A stretch of 64,000 bases of DNA from Flammeovirgaceae bacterium BBD 1991-12 (GTDB lineage: Bacteria; Bacteroidota; Bacteroidia; Cytophagales; Cyclobacteriaceae), in the NCBI GenBank assembly GCA_001657315.1, contig LYSV01000094.1, positions 1 to 64,000 on the forward strand, given 5' to 3'. The position numbers and the translations under genes are program-made. The notes below the pieces were generated by a model. That model searched no databases. It saw only the letters and a program-made list of their open reading frames with translations, and was not told the origin of the DNA. Shown here piece by piece: positions 37,097-47,534 of this stretch; the first letter of the stretch is position 1, and every line of letters begins with the position of its first letter.

Positions 37097-38474
37097 GATA
37101 CCTCCTTTCCAGTTCCTCTTTCAATGGCTCTACCAGCTGATCTATATCTCCCGCTCCAATGGTAGCCACCACATCCAGTTCTCTTGACGCCAGCAGGTCC
37201 AAAAGACCTTCCTTGTTGGTAAGCATTTTGGTATTGATCACCAGCTTATCGTAGATAATGGTAGAAGTAACCCCTTCCAGAGGCTCTTCTCTGGCAGGAT
37301 ATATGTCCAGCAGAATAACCTCGTCTGCCAGGCTAAGGCTTTGCGCAAAGCCATCTGCAAAATCCCTTGTTCGTGTAAACAAGTGGGGTTGGAAGATAGC
37401 CGTGATCTTTTTACCGGGATAAAGTGCCTTCAGAGATCTTAGAAACGACTCGATCTCTGTAGGATGATGAGCATAATCATCAATAAATATGACCTTATCT
37501 GATCTTAAAATATACTCAAAACGTCTTTTTACGCCCTGATACGATTCCATTCCATCTTTAGCCTGCTCAGGCGTAAGCCCGAGATCAAGCGAAACGGCTA
37601 TGGCAGCTATAGCATTTTCTACATTATGAAAACCGGGGACACCAAGCGAGATCCTCTCAATGTTGTACTGCTCGTCACAATAGTCGAATACAAAAAATCC
37701 ATCTTCGATGGTGATATTGCTGGCAAAAAGTTGTCCCCGGTTTAAACCATATGTTTTAGTTGTTTTTGAGTTATCGTTATCGGTTAAGTCGGAAGCTATC
37801 TGTTCTGCAACAAAAAGCTTACCTGATCTTTTTATCTGTCCTATGAATGCCCTGAATGACTCTCTCAGGCTACTGGCATCTCCATAAATATCCAGGTGGT
37901 CTGCATCCGCAGAGGTGACCACGGCCACATCAGGATGCAGGGTAAGGAATGAGCGGTCAAACTCGTCGGCTTCCACCACGGCAATGGAATCCGCACTTTC
38001 ATTGGCAATGAAATTGGAATTATAATTGGTAGCTATTCCACCCAGGAAGGCTGCAACATCCACTCCGGCATGTTTCAGCATATGAGCGATCATGGAAGAA
38101 GTGGTGGTCTTACCATGTGTGCCCGCCACTGCCACAGTTTTAAAGTTTTCTGAGATCATGCCCAGTACCTGAGATCTTTTATAGGGTTTGAAGCCATTAT
38201 TCTTCAGGTAATTCAGCTCCTTATGTGTTTTTGGAATAGCAGGGGTGACTACCAGCAGACAGCGGCTATGGAACACTTCGTCAGGAATACGGTCCACCGC
38301 ATCCTCATAGTGAATGGACATTCCTTCCTGCTCCAGTTTTTCAGTTAGCACGGTAGGGGTGCGATCGTAACCCGCAACAAAACAGCCATTGGCCTTAAAC
38401 CATCGCGCCAGGGCACTCATACCTATGCCACCTATACCTATAAAATAAGCGCTATCGTAGTCCCTGATATTCAA
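37086..38474 (-). CDS. murC: UDP-N-acetylmuramate--L-alanine ligase
   Basis: Adds the first residue, L-Ala, to UDP-MurNAc with ATP. The N-terminal GIGGIGMSALARWF Rossmann motif (about 13-26), the ATP loop VAGTHGKTTTSSMI (about 115-128), the central DDYAHHPTEIESFL and the C-terminal ligase domain are in order. Length 462 is normal. It overlaps murG by 4 bases and ftsQ by 11. Confidence 0.97.
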   Translation of the reverse strand: MNIRDYDSAYFIGIGGIGMSALARWFKANGCFVAGYDRTPTVLTEKLEQEGMSIHYEDAVDRIPDEVFHSRCLLVVTPAIPKTHKELNYLKNNGFKPYKRSQVLGMISENFKTVAVAGTHGKTTTSSMIAHMLKHAGVDVAAFLGGIATNYNSNFIANESADSIAVVEADEFDRSFLTLHPDVAVVTSADADHLDIYGDASSLRESFRAFIGQIKRSGKLFVAEQIASDLTDNDNSKTTKTYGLNRGQLFASNITIEDGFFVFDYCDEQYNIERISLGVPGFHNVENAIAAIAVSLDLGLTPEQAKDGMESYQGVKRRFEYILRSDKVIFIDDYAHHPTEIESFLRSLKALYPGKKITAIFQPHLFTRTRDFADGFAQSLSLADEVILLDIYPAREEPLEGVTSTIIYDKLVINTKMLTNKEGLLDLLASRELDVVATIGAGDIDQLVEPLKEELERRYHAD

Positions 38475-39580
38475 GCTACCAGTTTCATTAATTCATTTAC
38501 AATATCTTTTGTTGCCTGAGGTCGACCCAGGGCTTTGATATTCAGAGAAAGTCCGTGCTGCTGTTCTCCATCCTGCAGCAGCTCCAACGCTACAGGGATC
38601 ATATCTCTACGGGCGTCCGAGTCTCTGACCAGAAGTGCAGCATTCTTTTTTGTTAGCGCCTGCGCATTTTTGGTCTGGTGATCCTCTGCTACGTTTGGTG
38701 AGGGCACAAATATCACGGGCTTGCCTACCAGACATAGCTCAGAAATGGATAACGCCCCTGCTCTGGAAATGACCACATCTGCTGCGGCGTAGGCCAGATC
38801 CATTTCTCGAATAAATTCCATGATCCGGATATTTGTCAGGTCATGACCTTCGGCAGCGGTCTTCATCTCCTGAAAATAGAATTTGCCCGTCTGCCATATC
38901 AGTTGTACACCTGCCTTAACCACCTGACTCAGATCACCTATGACGCTGTCGTTAATGGTTCTGGCGCCAAGACTTCCCCCCAGTACAAGCAGGGTTGGTT
39001 TTTCCGTATCAAGATTGAAATGCTCGCGGGCCTTTTGTTTTTTATCCTCCAGTTGTAGTATATCATCTCTCACCGGATTACCCGTAAGCACTATTTTTCC
39101 CTTCGGGAAGTATCTTTCCATCCCCTCGTAAGCCACACAAATCCTATTGACCTTTCTTCCGAGGCGTTTGTTGGTCATTCCGGCATACGAATTCTGCTCC
39201 TGGATCATGGAGGGTAGTTTTTTTGCATTGGCTGCCAGCATGATCGGCCCACTGGCATAACCACCAAAACCTACAACCACGTCTGGCCTGAACTTTTTAA
39301 TGATGCGCCTTGCTGATAAAAAGCCGGAGAGTACCTTAAAGGGGAACAGTAGATTTTTAAGGGTGATCTTCCGCTGTAGTCCGCTGATCGTAAGGCCGAT
39401 GATCTCAAAACCGGCCTCCGGCACCTTAGTCATTTCCATCTTGCCTTTGGCGCCTACAAAAAGGATCTCTGCATCAGCATGCCGTCCTCTGATCTCATTG
39501 GCCACCGCCAGCGCCGGATAAATATGTCCTCCGGTGCCTCCACCACTTAAAATGAATCGATATGGTTTTTTATGGTTCAA
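38471..39580 (-). CDS. murG: UDP-GlcNAc:lipid I N-acetylglucosaminyltransferase MurG
   Basis: Converts lipid I to lipid II at the inner face of the membrane. It is a GT-B fold enzyme with GGGTGGHIYPALAVANE (about 14-30) as the lipid/GlcNAc loop and VISRAGALSISEL plus PSPNVAEDHQTKNA in the C-terminal nucleotide-binding domain. The 369-residue length is normal. It lies 45 bases after ftsW and overlaps murC by 4 bases. Confidence 0.97.
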   Translation of the reverse strand: MNHKKPYRFILSGGGTGGHIYPALAVANEIRGRHADAEILFVGAKGKMEMTKVPEAGFEIIGLTISGLQRKITLKNLLFPFKVLSGFLSARRIIKKFRPDVVVGFGGYASGPIMLAANAKKLPSMIQEQNSYAGMTNKRLGRKVNRICVAYEGMERYFPKGKIVLTGNPVRDDILQLEDKKQKAREHFNLDTEKPTLLVLGGSLGARTINDSVIGDLSQVVKAGVQLIWQTGKFYFQEMKTAAEGHDLTNIRIMEFIREMDLAYAAADVVISRAGALSISELCLVGKPVIFVPSPNVAEDHQTKNAQALTKKNAALLVRDSDARRDMIPVALELLQDGEQQHGLSLNIKALGRPQATKDIVNELMKLVA

Positions 39581-39625
39581 TATTCGATGTTCAATGTTAT
39601 AAGTTCCTTCATGTTCTATGGGTTG

Positions 39626-40789
39626 TCATGCTGCCCGGGCTACATTTTTCATTTCCTTTCCCGCCCCTGCCCAATCACGGTCTACCTCACCACGGCTGAC
39701 ACTCAGGATGATGCCTATGGAGATACCCGTAAAAAGCAGGGAGGTACCTCCCATACTGATCAGGGGGAGTGGTAACCCTGTGATCGGTCCCAAACCCACG
39801 ACTACTCCCATATTCACCATGGCCTGTAAAACTATTGCCAGGCTTAGTCCGGCGGCCAGTAGTCCGCCAAAGGCACGTTCACTGTTCATCACGCCCTTCA
39901 TACCCCTGTACAGGAGTATCAGGTACAGGATGAGCACAACCACCCCACCCAACAGGCCATATTCTTCAATAATGATGGCATATACAAAATCCGAATAGGG
40001 ATGTGGCAGTATGTTTCGTTGCTGACTTTTTCCCGGACCCTTACCCAGGATACCACCCGTGGCCACCGCCAGCCGGGCATGCTTAGCCTGAAATGGCAAC
40101 TCATCTCCATTCAAAAAGCTTTCTATCCTGTTTTTGGCCGTTTCCGCACGTACACCAAATTTTATGGCTCCTACTCCGGCTATTGCACCTACAAATACCA
40201 ACATGGCCAGGTACTTTACAGGTACCCTGCCAATGAACATGATCAGCATACAGGTCAGGAACAGCAGTATAGCCGAAGACAGGTTTGTAAGAGCGATCAA
40301 CCCGCAAATGATACCACACCATATTAAAATGGGGATGAGCGACTCTTTGAAATCCCGTATGTTCTGCTGGCGTTTTGAGAGCATACTGGCCATACTGGTG
40401 ATCAGTGCCAGACTGGCAAGGTCCGATGGCTGAAAGGAAGCGTTGATCACCGGTATTTGTATCCAGCGTGAAGCGTCATTGATACTTACCCCATGAGTAA
40501 AGGTATAGATCAGCAGCGGTACACTCACCCACAGCGCCACCCTGGAAAGCTTTGAATAGTAACGGTAGTCTATTCTATGGGCCAGCCACATGGATAAAAT
40601 ACCGATTCCCAGCAGCGCGGTGTGCTTGAAAAGATATGCCTCCGGATGGATCATTCTTTTAAAGGCCAAAGTACCTGTAGCGCTGTACACCACCAGAATA
40701 CTGATCAGGGACAGTGCTATCACCACGGTCCAGATGACCGGGTCACCTTTTAAATTCTCCTGTATCCAGGCTTTTATCTTATCTTTCAT
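39626..40789 (-). CDS. ftsW: Peptidoglycan glycosyltransferase FtsW (SEDS)
   Basis: A polytopic SEDS glycosyltransferase that polymerises septal lipid II with its partner FtsI. The 387 residues contain about ten membrane helices. WIQIPVINASFQPSDLASLALI matches the FtsW/RodA block with the catalytic Asp region, and LPLPLISMGGTSLL is the C-terminal signature. It overlaps murD by 4 bases. The partner transpeptidase is encoded upstream in the same cluster. Confidence 0.96.
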   Translation of the reverse strand: MKDKIKAWIQENLKGDPVIWTVVIALSLISILVVYSATGTLAFKRMIHPEAYLFKHTALLGIGILSMWLAHRIDYRYYSKLSRVALWVSVPLLIYTFTHGVSINDASRWIQIPVINASFQPSDLASLALITSMASMLSKRQQNIRDFKESLIPILIWCGIICGLIALTNLSSAILLFLTCMLIMFIGRVPVKYLAMLVFVGAIAGVGAIKFGVRAETAKNRIESFLNGDELPFQAKHARLAVATGGILGKGPGKSQQRNILPHPYSDFVYAIIIEEYGLLGGVVVLILYLILLYRGMKGVMNSERAFGGLLAAGLSLAIVLQAMVNMGVVVGLGPITGLPLPLISMGGTSLLFTGISIGIILSVSRGEVDRDWAGAGKEMKNVARAA

Positions 40790-42129
40790 GACAATACCTG
40801 ATTTTCAAATCCCTGTTTCAACTCCCAAACAGCCTCCTTGAACTGCTCTCCACGATCTTCATAACTCTTAAACAGATCAAAACTGGCACAAGCGGGGGAC
40901 AGCAGAATGACATCATGCTCATGAGCATAGGTCATGGCTGACTTCACGGCATCCTTCATGTTATCCGTTTCCAAAAGATCAATGATCTCTTCATGAAAGG
41001 CATCCCTTAGCTTTTGATTATCCTTGCCCAGACATATAAGAGCCTTTACCTTCTGGTTCACCGTTTCCATGATCAGGTCATAGTTATTTCCCTTATCTAC
41101 TCCACCGGCTATCCATACCAGTGGTTCGGAAAAGCTTTCCAGTGCATACCCTACAGCGTCTACATTAGTGGCCTTGGAGTCGTTTACAAAATCTACATTG
41201 TTGATAGAAGTCACATACTCCAGCCTATGGGGTGCATTCACAAATGTCTTCAATCCCTTTCTGATCCATTCTTCAGAAACACCACAGGTTAGTGCAGACT
41301 GTACCGCTGCCATCATATTGATGGCATTATGCTTGCCCCGTAAAACAGTATCTTTGAGCGCAATCCTGAATCCATCCTCAGCAGCTTTGTCAAAAATCAT
41401 ATCACCATCCTCGAGATATGCTGATGCCCCGTGTTCGAGTGACAGGGAATGAACATGTGAAGATATGGTGTGCTTATCTACCTCTTGCCGTACCACATCA
41501 TTGTCCTGGTAGTATATGAAGTGATCTTCAGCGCCAAGATTCTGAACAAGTCTGAACTTGGCATTGACATAGTTCTGAAGTTTATGATCATACCGGTCCA
41601 TGTGATCCGGCGTAATGTTCAGTATAACACCTACATAGGGATTAAATGTATAAGTACCTTCCAATTGGAAACTACTTATCTCCACTACATACCAGTCATA
41701 TTTATCCTCGATCACCTGCTTTGCAAGACTCTGTCCTATATTTCCCGCGAGACCTACATTCCAGCCTGCCTCCTTCAACAGGTGGTAGGTCAACAACGTG
41801 GTTGTGGTCTTTCCATTAGTCCCGGTAATGGCAATGATCCGTGCTGTGGTGTAATGAGCAGCAAATTCAATCTCATCGATGATCCTGATGCCTTTTTCCA
41901 CTGCTTTTTGTATTATTCCTACCGTATCCGGTATGCCAGGGCTTTTGATTATGATCTGGGACTCCAATATCCTGTCTTCCGAGTGTTTCTTTTCTTCGAA
42001 AGGTATATTGTTCCCCTCCAGATCCAGCCTGTATTTTTCCGCAATGGTGCCATTGTCCGACACAAATACGTCGAAACCTTTGGCTTTAGCCAACAATGCT
42101 GCGCCCGTACCGCTTTCGCCGGCGCCCAA
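40786..42129 (-). CDS. murD: UDP-N-acetylmuramoylalanine--D-glutamate ligase (start anomalous)
   Basis: Adds D-Glu to UDP-MurNAc-L-Ala. GAGESGTGAALLAKAKGFDVFVSD, the ATP loop [13 protein letters not shown] and NDSKATNVDA identify MurD. The only canonical start near the expected place is TTG 42129, which would remove the first beta strand. In-frame conserved-looking codons continue upstream as INNRLTIL, and the residue where Met is expected (42150) is ATC. Either an ATG has been misread or lost, or a rare start codon is used. A 53-codon ORF ends 5 bases before the TTG. The rest is intact and about 450 residues long. Confidence 0.9.
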   Translation of the reverse strand: MGAGESGTGAALLAKAKGFDVFVSDNGTIAEKYRLDLEGNNIPFEEKKHSEDRILESQIIIKSPGIPDTVGIIQKAVEKGIRIIDEIEFAAHYTTARIIAITGTNGKTTTTLLTYHLLKEAGWNVGLAGNIGQSLAKQVIEDKYDWYVVEISSFQLEGTYTFNPYVGVILNITPDHMDRYDHKLQNYVNAKFRLVQNLGAEDHFIYYQDNDVVRQEVDKHTISSHVHSLSLEHGASAYLEDGDMIFDKAAEDGFRIALKDTVLRGKHNAINMMAAVQSALTCGVSEEWIRKGLKTFVNAPHRLEYVTSINNVDFVNDSKATNVDAVGYALESFSEPLVWIAGGVDKGNNYDLIMETVNQKVKALICLGKDNQKLRDAFHEEIIDLLETDNMKDAVKSAMTYAHEHDVILLSPACASFDLFKSYEDRGEQFKEAVWELKQGFENQVLS

Positions 42130-42134
42130 TATGG

Positions 42135-42296
42135 TTAGTCGATTGTTGATTTTAAACTTTCTATTTCCGGTTGAACAATGATTTCCTCCACGATCTGAGA
42201 TCTATGGTATCGGATGAACCTACTGATCCCATGAAGACATAAAGTCTGCACTTTATTGAAAATCCAACTATAGAGATCACTCAGGTTGTACATCAT
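42135..42296 (-). CDS. Candidate 53-aa ORF upstream of murD
   Basis: Begins ATGATG at 42296 and ends at TAA 42135, five bases before the murD TTG. The peptide starts MMYNLSDLYSWIFNK and has a basic-aromatic middle (SRFIRYHRSQ) and an acidic end (EEIIVQPEIES). No homology is recognised. It contains GTGGAGGAAATC, which resembles a ribosome binding site but has no ATG after it. It could be a real small protein coupled to murD or chance. Listed because it fills most of the mraY-murD gap. Confidence 0.25.
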   Translation of the reverse strand: MMYNLSDLYSWIFNKVQTLCLHGISRFIRYHRSQIVEEIIVQPEIESLKSTID

Positions 42297-42411
42297 TTCA
42301 GTTTCTTGTTTTGAGTTTATGGTTCAAGGTTTACATATTCATTTTCTCTAATGATTCTTATACTTTAGTGATACCTGCATCTATAAATCATAAATCCTTT
42401 CAATCTTCAAA

Positions 42412-43613
42412 TCATCTCAGTTTTAAAGTTGCCAGACTTAAAATAGCCAGCAGTATTCCCACTATCCAGAACCGGGTAACGATCTTGGATTCGTGGAGCT
42501 CCATTTTTTGATAGTGGTGATGCAGGGGTGCCATTTTGAAGATGCGCCTGCCTTCACCATATTTTTTTCGGGTATACTTAAAATATCCGACCTGCATCAT
42601 CACAGATATATTTTCGATCAGAAATATGCCGCACAAAAGCGGGATCATAAGCTCCTTCCGAACTACAAGGGCGATCACGGCGATAATACCGCCGAGAGCG
42701 AGGCTTCCCGTATCACCCATAAACACCTGAGCGGGATAGCTGTTGTACCATAAAAATCCAACACAGGCACCTAAGTGCAAAAAATCACTACTTCACTGAG
42801 GTTCGGAATATGTAAAATATTCAGATAGTCACTGAAGTCGACACGGCCTGATAAGTAGGCAAAAATCGCTAAAGTCAATCCAATAATGGCAGATGTACCC
42901 GCTGCCAGTCCGTCAATGCCGTCGGTAATATTGGCTCCGTTGGATACGGCGGTAATGATGAAGATCACAATGAGTACATAAATGATCCATGTAAAATCAT
43001 GTCCCAGAAAGGGGAATATCTTATCGTAATCCAGCTCGTTATCCTTCAGAAATGGTACGGTGGTCTTAGCGGACTTAACATCCTCATAAACTCTTACCAC
43101 TTCTCCATTCTGAGCTATTGCTTCATCAGCATACTCTCTTATCACTACGTCTTGATTAAAATACAGGGTAAGTCCCACGATCAGGCCAATGATGATCTGC
43201 CCTACGATCTTGAACCTTCCAGCAAGGCCCTTCTTGTTTTTCCTAAACACCTTGATGTAGTCATCCATAAAGCCGATGAGTCCCAAACCTATCGTAGCTA
43301 CCAGCAGCAGGATCACATAAACATTATCCAAACGCGCAAAAAGGAGCACGGGTACCAGTATACCACTCAGTATCATTAGTCCACCCATCGTAGGAGTGCC
43401 CTTTTTTTCCATTTGCCCCTGAAGTCCGAGGTCACGGATGGTCTCCCCTACCTGCTTTTTGTGCAGCATACCTATGATCTGCTTGCCAAGCGAAATAGTG
43501 ATGAACAAGGAGATAACGGCCGCCATTCCCGCCCGGAAGGAGATATACTGAAATACTCCCGCCCCGATCAGGTCAAACTCTCTTTGCAGATAATCAAAAA
43601 CGTAGTACAGCAT
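42412..43613 (-). pseudogene. mraY: Phospho-MurNAc-pentapeptide transferase, frameshifted as given
   Basis: MraY makes lipid I from undecaprenyl phosphate. The reading frame from ATG 43613 covers residues 1-279, including [12 protein letters not shown], and stops at TAG 42771 after SEVVIFCT. The protein continues in another frame from about 42778, with [29 protein letters not shown] and the catalytic MAPLHHHY, to TGA 42412. Compared with the E. coli pattern ELVIVCTAIVGAGLGFLW about 7 bases are missing at the join. MraY is essential, so a sequence or assembly error or a real but lethal or complemented lesion must be considered. All motifs are otherwise intact. Confidence 0.85.
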
Positions 43614-43617
43614 CCTG

Positions 43618-45081
43618 TTAGTTGGCCAATAGGTTTAACATTCTTCCCAATACCTCCTTATCATCAAAGGGATGTTTTACACCCTTTATCTCCTGGTAGG
43701 CCTCATGTCCCTTTCCAGCTACCAGAATAATGTCCTTTTTACCTGCCAAAAGACAGGCGGTTTTTATAGCCTCCTCTCTGTCAGCCAGTACCACCGTTTT
43801 TTTATAATCAGCCGGGCTTACTCCTGCCTGCATGTCCTTGATGATCTCTATCGGATCTTCATCACGGGGGTTGTCAGATGTGAGGACAACCTTATCGCTT
43901 AATTTACAGGCAATAGAAGCCATCAAAGGTCTTTTTGATTTATCTCTATTGCCTCCGCACCCCACCACGGTAATGACCTTTTCATTGCCTGTTCGCAGAT
44001 CATCGATAGTTTCCAGCACATTTTTGAGTGCATCAGGGGTATGAGCATAATCTACTATGGCAGTAATGTCAGCATTGGTGATGATCTGCTCAAACCTGCC
44101 TGGCGCACCCTCCATCAGTGAAAGCTGAGTGAGTACCTCATCTGAGTCTTCACCCAGCAAAACAGCAACAGCGTATACCGCCAGTAAATTATAGGCGTTG
44201 AAGTCACCTATGAGTTTGAACCAGACATTCTTTCCGTCAATTTCCATCTCCAGCCCCTGCAGAGTATTAGCGATCAGTTTGGCTCTGAACTCTGCAGCGC
44301 TTTTTAGCGCATAGGTATTTTTTGAGGCTTTTGTGTTCTGTAGCATCACACGCCCTCGTCTGTCGTCCACATTGGATAATGCAAACCCTGACGAAGGCAT
44401 ATCATCAAAAAGCCTTTTCTTGGCCTTAATGTAAGCATCAAATGTTTTGTGATAGTCCAGGTGATCATGGGAGATGTTTGTAAAAACAGCCCCACGAAAG
44501 GTCAGACCGGCTATCCTGCGCTGGTCAATGGCATGTGAGCTGGCCTCCATAAAGCAGTAGTCACATCCCTTTTCCACCATATCGGCCAGAGTCGCATTCA
44601 GGCTTATCGCATCAGGTGTTGTATGTGAGGCAGGGATTGCCTGATTATTGATCCTGTTATTTACCGTGGATAGCAATCCTACGGAATATCCCATCTTTCG
44701 GTAAAGATCAAACAGAAGAGTAGCTACCGTCGTCTTGCCGTTGGTGCCAGTTACACCTACCAGCTTCAGCTTCTTACCTGGATTATCATAGTAATTGGAA
44801 GCAATGATCCCGAGAGCATCGGCACTGTCCTTTACTGCCACATAGGTGACATCCTCTTTGGTCTGATTTGGTAATTTTTCACAAACTACGGCTACGGCGC
44901 CCTTTTCTATAGCGGCCTGAATAAAATCGTGACCATCCACCTGGGTACCGCGAACGGCCACAAAAAGGGTACCCTTATCTGCTTTCCTCGAGTCAAAGGC
45001 AATGTCTTCTATATTCCGCTCCATATCACCGGAAGTAGACTTCAGAGAAACCTTATATAATATGTCTCTTAACACCGCCAT
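43618..45081 (-). CDS. murE: UDP-MurNAc-tripeptide synthetase MurE (meso-DAP type)
   Basis: Adds the third residue to UDP-MurNAc-L-Ala-D-Glu. Three Mur ligase domains are present, with the ATP loop [15 protein letters not shown] (about 110-124) and the third-residue selectivity motif [12 protein letters not shown] is the form found in meso-diaminopimelate-adding enzymes. Length 487 is normal. It overlaps the ftsI stop by one base and lies 4 bases before mraY. Confidence 0.96.
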   Translation of the reverse strand: MAVLRDILYKVSLKSTSGDMERNIEDIAFDSRKADKGTLFVAVRGTQVDGHDFIQAAIEKGAVAVVCEKLPNQTKEDVTYVAVKDSADALGIIASNYYDNPGKKLKLVGVTGTNGKTTVATLLFDLYRKMGYSVGLLSTVNNRINNQAIPASHTTPDAISLNATLADMVEKGCDYCFMEASSHAIDQRRIAGLTFRGAVFTNISHDHLDYHKTFDAYIKAKKRLFDDMPSSGFALSNVDDRRGRVMLQNTKASKNTYALKSAAEFRAKLIANTLQGLEMEIDGKNVWFKLIGDFNAYNLLAVYAVAVLLGEDSDEVLTQLSLMEGAPGRFEQIITNADITAIVDYAHTPDALKNVLETIDDLRTGNEKVITVVGCGGNRDKSKRPLMASIACKLSDKVVLTSDNPRDEDPIEIIKDMQAGVSPADYKKTVVLADREEAIKTACLLAGKKDIILVAGKGHEAYQEIKGVKHPFDDKEVLGRMLNLLAN

Positions 45082-47171
45082 CAGCTCAGTTTAATCGTTA
45101 TTTTATCTCCATGGATGATCCTTCTGCCTGCCGGTAGTGATTGCTCCGTCACCCGGCCCTTCCCCTCGATCAATACTTTAAGACCTGCACTTTCCAGCAC
45201 ATACAGGGCATCCCGCAGCGTCATTCCCTTCACGTTCGGTGCCCGGTCTACACCTGCATTGTTACCCTTCCATTCCACAGAGTTCCCTACAATTCCCGTG
45301 CGCACCCAGGCCTCTTCCGTACTTGTGTGATTGGACACTCCCAATTCATTACACAAAAATCTCAGGTCTTCCTGATACCCGGAACGGATCACGGGAAACA
45401 CTCCTGACTCGGCCATAAAATCATCACCAACCGGAACATGTATCTCAATATCACGGGAATAAATGTTGTCTGCAATCTCCTTAAAGACAGGGGCGGCTAC
45501 ATTACTACCGTATTGTCTCCACCCCTTAGGGTTCTTGATCAACACTATGGCACTGTATTTTGGATGATCAGCCGGGAAGTAGCCAACGAATGAGGTATAA
45601 TACTTTCTGGTGTACCGGCCATTCTGAAGTATCTGGGCTGTGCCTGTCTTCCCCGCTATTTTGTAGTGAGCGTTGTTTATATTGGAAGCCGTACCATTTT
45701 CCACTACTCCTTCAAGCATCATCCTGATCCTGACCAGTGTTTCATCTGAACATATCCTTTTTCTTAGTACCACAGGTTTATACTCTTTGATGATCCTGTC
45801 TGCTCTTCTTACTTTTTTCACAAAAACCGGCCGGATCATTTTACCGTCATTGGCCACAGCATTGTACAGTGCCAGCACCTGCATCGGTGTAAGCTCAAGG
45901 CCATAGCCGTAGGCCATCCACGGCAATGTGATCCCACTCCAGTCTTTGTCCTGCGGATGTTTGATACGGGGCTTTCCTTCTCCCCTTATCTGAAGGCCGA
46001 GCGGTTCTGACATGCCTATCTGATCTACGTACCGCAGGAATTTCTCCGGTTTCTGATCAAAATGCTGATCCAGCAGCTTGGCCATGGCCACGTTAGACGA
46101 CTTTTCAAAGGCTTTTTTCACCGTTACAACACCGTAACCTCCTTCTTCATGGTCACGAACAGTATTATTGTAAAATTTTTGTATGCCATTGCCGGTATCC
46201 ACCGAATCAAAAATGTTGACCCCGGCACCCTCCAGCAAAGCGATCATTGTAGCCAGCTTGAAGGTCGAGCCTGGCTCCACAAGCCCACCAACCGCGTAGT
46301 TGTATCGCTCGTAGTAATAGCCTTTATCATTTCTGTTGAGATTAACGATCGCCTTCACTTCTCCTGTAGCCACTTCCATAACCGCCACCACGCCATAATC
46401 GGCTTCATGGTATTCCAGAGCTCTGAGCAGTGCCGTTTCGCTCACGTCCTGAAGGTTGACGTCTATTGTAGTTTCTATATCATATCCATGTTCGGTTTTG
46501 ACTTCACTGCCGTCATACAGCGGCTTCCAGCCTCCTCCGGACATTTTCTGATACAGAGCTTCGCCATCCTTACCGGCCAGTTGTTCATTGAAGCTGTATT
46601 CCAGACCTGCGCCGCGCTGGTTTTCATTGATAAATCCAATGGTCCTGTGTCCTAAACCAGAAAAAGGTCGAAACCGCTTATCAACCTTTTCAAAAATGAC
46701 CCCTCCCTTTAAGCGTCCCTGGCGGAAGATGGGCCACTTTTCCATGCCCTTCTTTTCCTGGTACCCCACCTGCTTGCGGTTGAGTATAATATATTGCCGT
46801 TTGGCAGCCCGGGCATTTATCAGTAGCCGCTTATAGGATTCAGCCGACTTGTCCCTGAAGTGCCGTGACAATCGCAAGGCCAGGGAATCCAGCTCCTTTT
46901 TAAATATTTCATCTGAAGCACGGGTGGCGTCAAAGGCCACTTTATAAAAGGGTAGATCCGTTGCCAGCAGGCTGCCATTATCAGAATAGATATTGCCACG
47001 GGTGGCTTTCACTACTTTGGTCTGAAAGCTGATCTGGTCTGCTATTTCCTGCCACTTTTCCCCTTCTGCAAACTGAATACGACCGATCCTTATCACCACG
47101 GCAATAGCAAAAACGGCTACCAGCAAAAAGGCTACCCGTACGCGAAGCAATATGGACTTCTTAATATTCAC
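45081..47171 (-). CDS. ftsI: Septal penicillin-binding transpeptidase FtsI with PASTA domain
   Basis: A class B penicillin-binding protein that cross-links septal peptidoglycan, partner of FtsW. It has a short cytosolic tail, a membrane helix (about 11-30), a PBP dimer/pedestal domain (about 50-220) and a transpeptidase domain with S302 in GSTFK, SSN in EKSSNVAMAK and KTGT in AGKTGTAQ. A C-terminal PASTA domain (about 630-696) is present. Length is 696. It overlaps ftsL by 11 bases. Confidence 0.96.
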   Translation of the reverse strand: MNIKKSILLRVRVAFLLVAVFAIAVVIRIGRIQFAEGEKWQEIADQISFQTKVVKATRGNIYSDNGSLLATDLPFYKVAFDATRASDEIFKKELDSLALRLSRHFRDKSAESYKRLLINARAAKRQYIILNRKQVGYQEKKGMEKWPIFRQGRLKGGVIFEKVDKRFRPFSGLGHRTIGFINENQRGAGLEYSFNEQLAGKDGEALYQKMSGGGWKPLYDGSEVKTEHGYDIETTIDVNLQDVSETALLRALEYHEADYGVVAVMEVATGEVKAIVNLNRNDKGYYYERYNYAVGGLVEPGSTFKLATMIALLEGAGVNIFDSVDTGNGIQKFYNNTVRDHEEGGYGVVTVKKAFEKSSNVAMAKLLDQHFDQKPEKFLRYVDQIGMSEPLGLQIRGEGKPRIKHPQDKDWSGITLPWMAYGYGLELTPMQVLALYNAVANDGKMIRPVFVKKVRRADRIIKEYKPVVLRKRICSDETLVRIRMMLEGVVENGTASNINNAHYKIAGKTGTAQILQNGRYTRKYYTSFVGYFPADHPKYSAIVLIKNPKGWRQYGSNVAAPVFKEIADNIYSRDIEIHVPVGDDFMAESGVFPVIRSGYQEDLRFLCNELGVSNHTSTEEAWVRTGIVGNSVEWKGNNAGVDRAPNVKGMTLRDALYVLESAGLKVLIEGKGRVTEQSLPAGRRIIHGDKITIKLS

Positions 47172-47532
47172 TCTCTCTTATCACAATTTTTTCCGGCGGT
47201 CTTAAACTTTCCTTTATCCCTAGTTTTTCCACTTTTCTCGCTACTTCAGACTGTTTACTGGCATACATATAATCAGCCTTTAGTGTGGTATAATCAGCCC
47301 GGAGGTCTTCTACTTCTTTTTTGAGCGCGTCAATTTTGCGGATGTTCTTTTCAGCATAATGGCTGTTTCCGATATAGAAGATGCCAACTACCGTGACAAA
47401 AAGAACATAAGGCAAATACCTGACAGGCAGCCCGTAGGCAAACACTCCATTGATCTTCAGCATATTCTCTATTCTGGAGAACAGGCTACCTCCTGATGCA
47501 CCTTCTTTTAGTTTGAACGTATTTGCTGCCAT
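47161..47532 (-). CDS. ftsL: FtsL-like cell division protein
   Basis: A 123-residue bitopic membrane protein. It has a cytosolic N-terminus of about 38 residues, one helix (about 40-56, YLPYVLFVTVVGIFYIG), then a periplasmic coiled coil (about 62-105, KIDALKKEVEDLRADYTTLKADY). FtsL proteins are poorly conserved, so the call rests on topology and on its place between rsmH and ftsI. It overlaps ftsI by 11 bases and follows rsmH by 2. Confidence 0.85.
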   Translation of the reverse strand: MAANTFKLKEGASGGSLFSRIENMLKINGVFAYGLPVRYLPYVLFVTVVGIFYIGNSHYAEKNIRKIDALKKEVEDLRADYTTLKADYMYASKQSEVARKVEKLGIKESLRPPEKIVIRESEY

Positions 47533-47534
47533 AC

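Noticed and set aside
42765-42790. Programmed -1 ribosomal frameshift joining the two mraY frames
   Set aside because: The bases ATTTTTTGC do not give a proper X-XXY-YYZ slippery heptamer in the zero frame, and the joined product would still be about two residues short in a membrane helix. A deletion or sequence error fits better.
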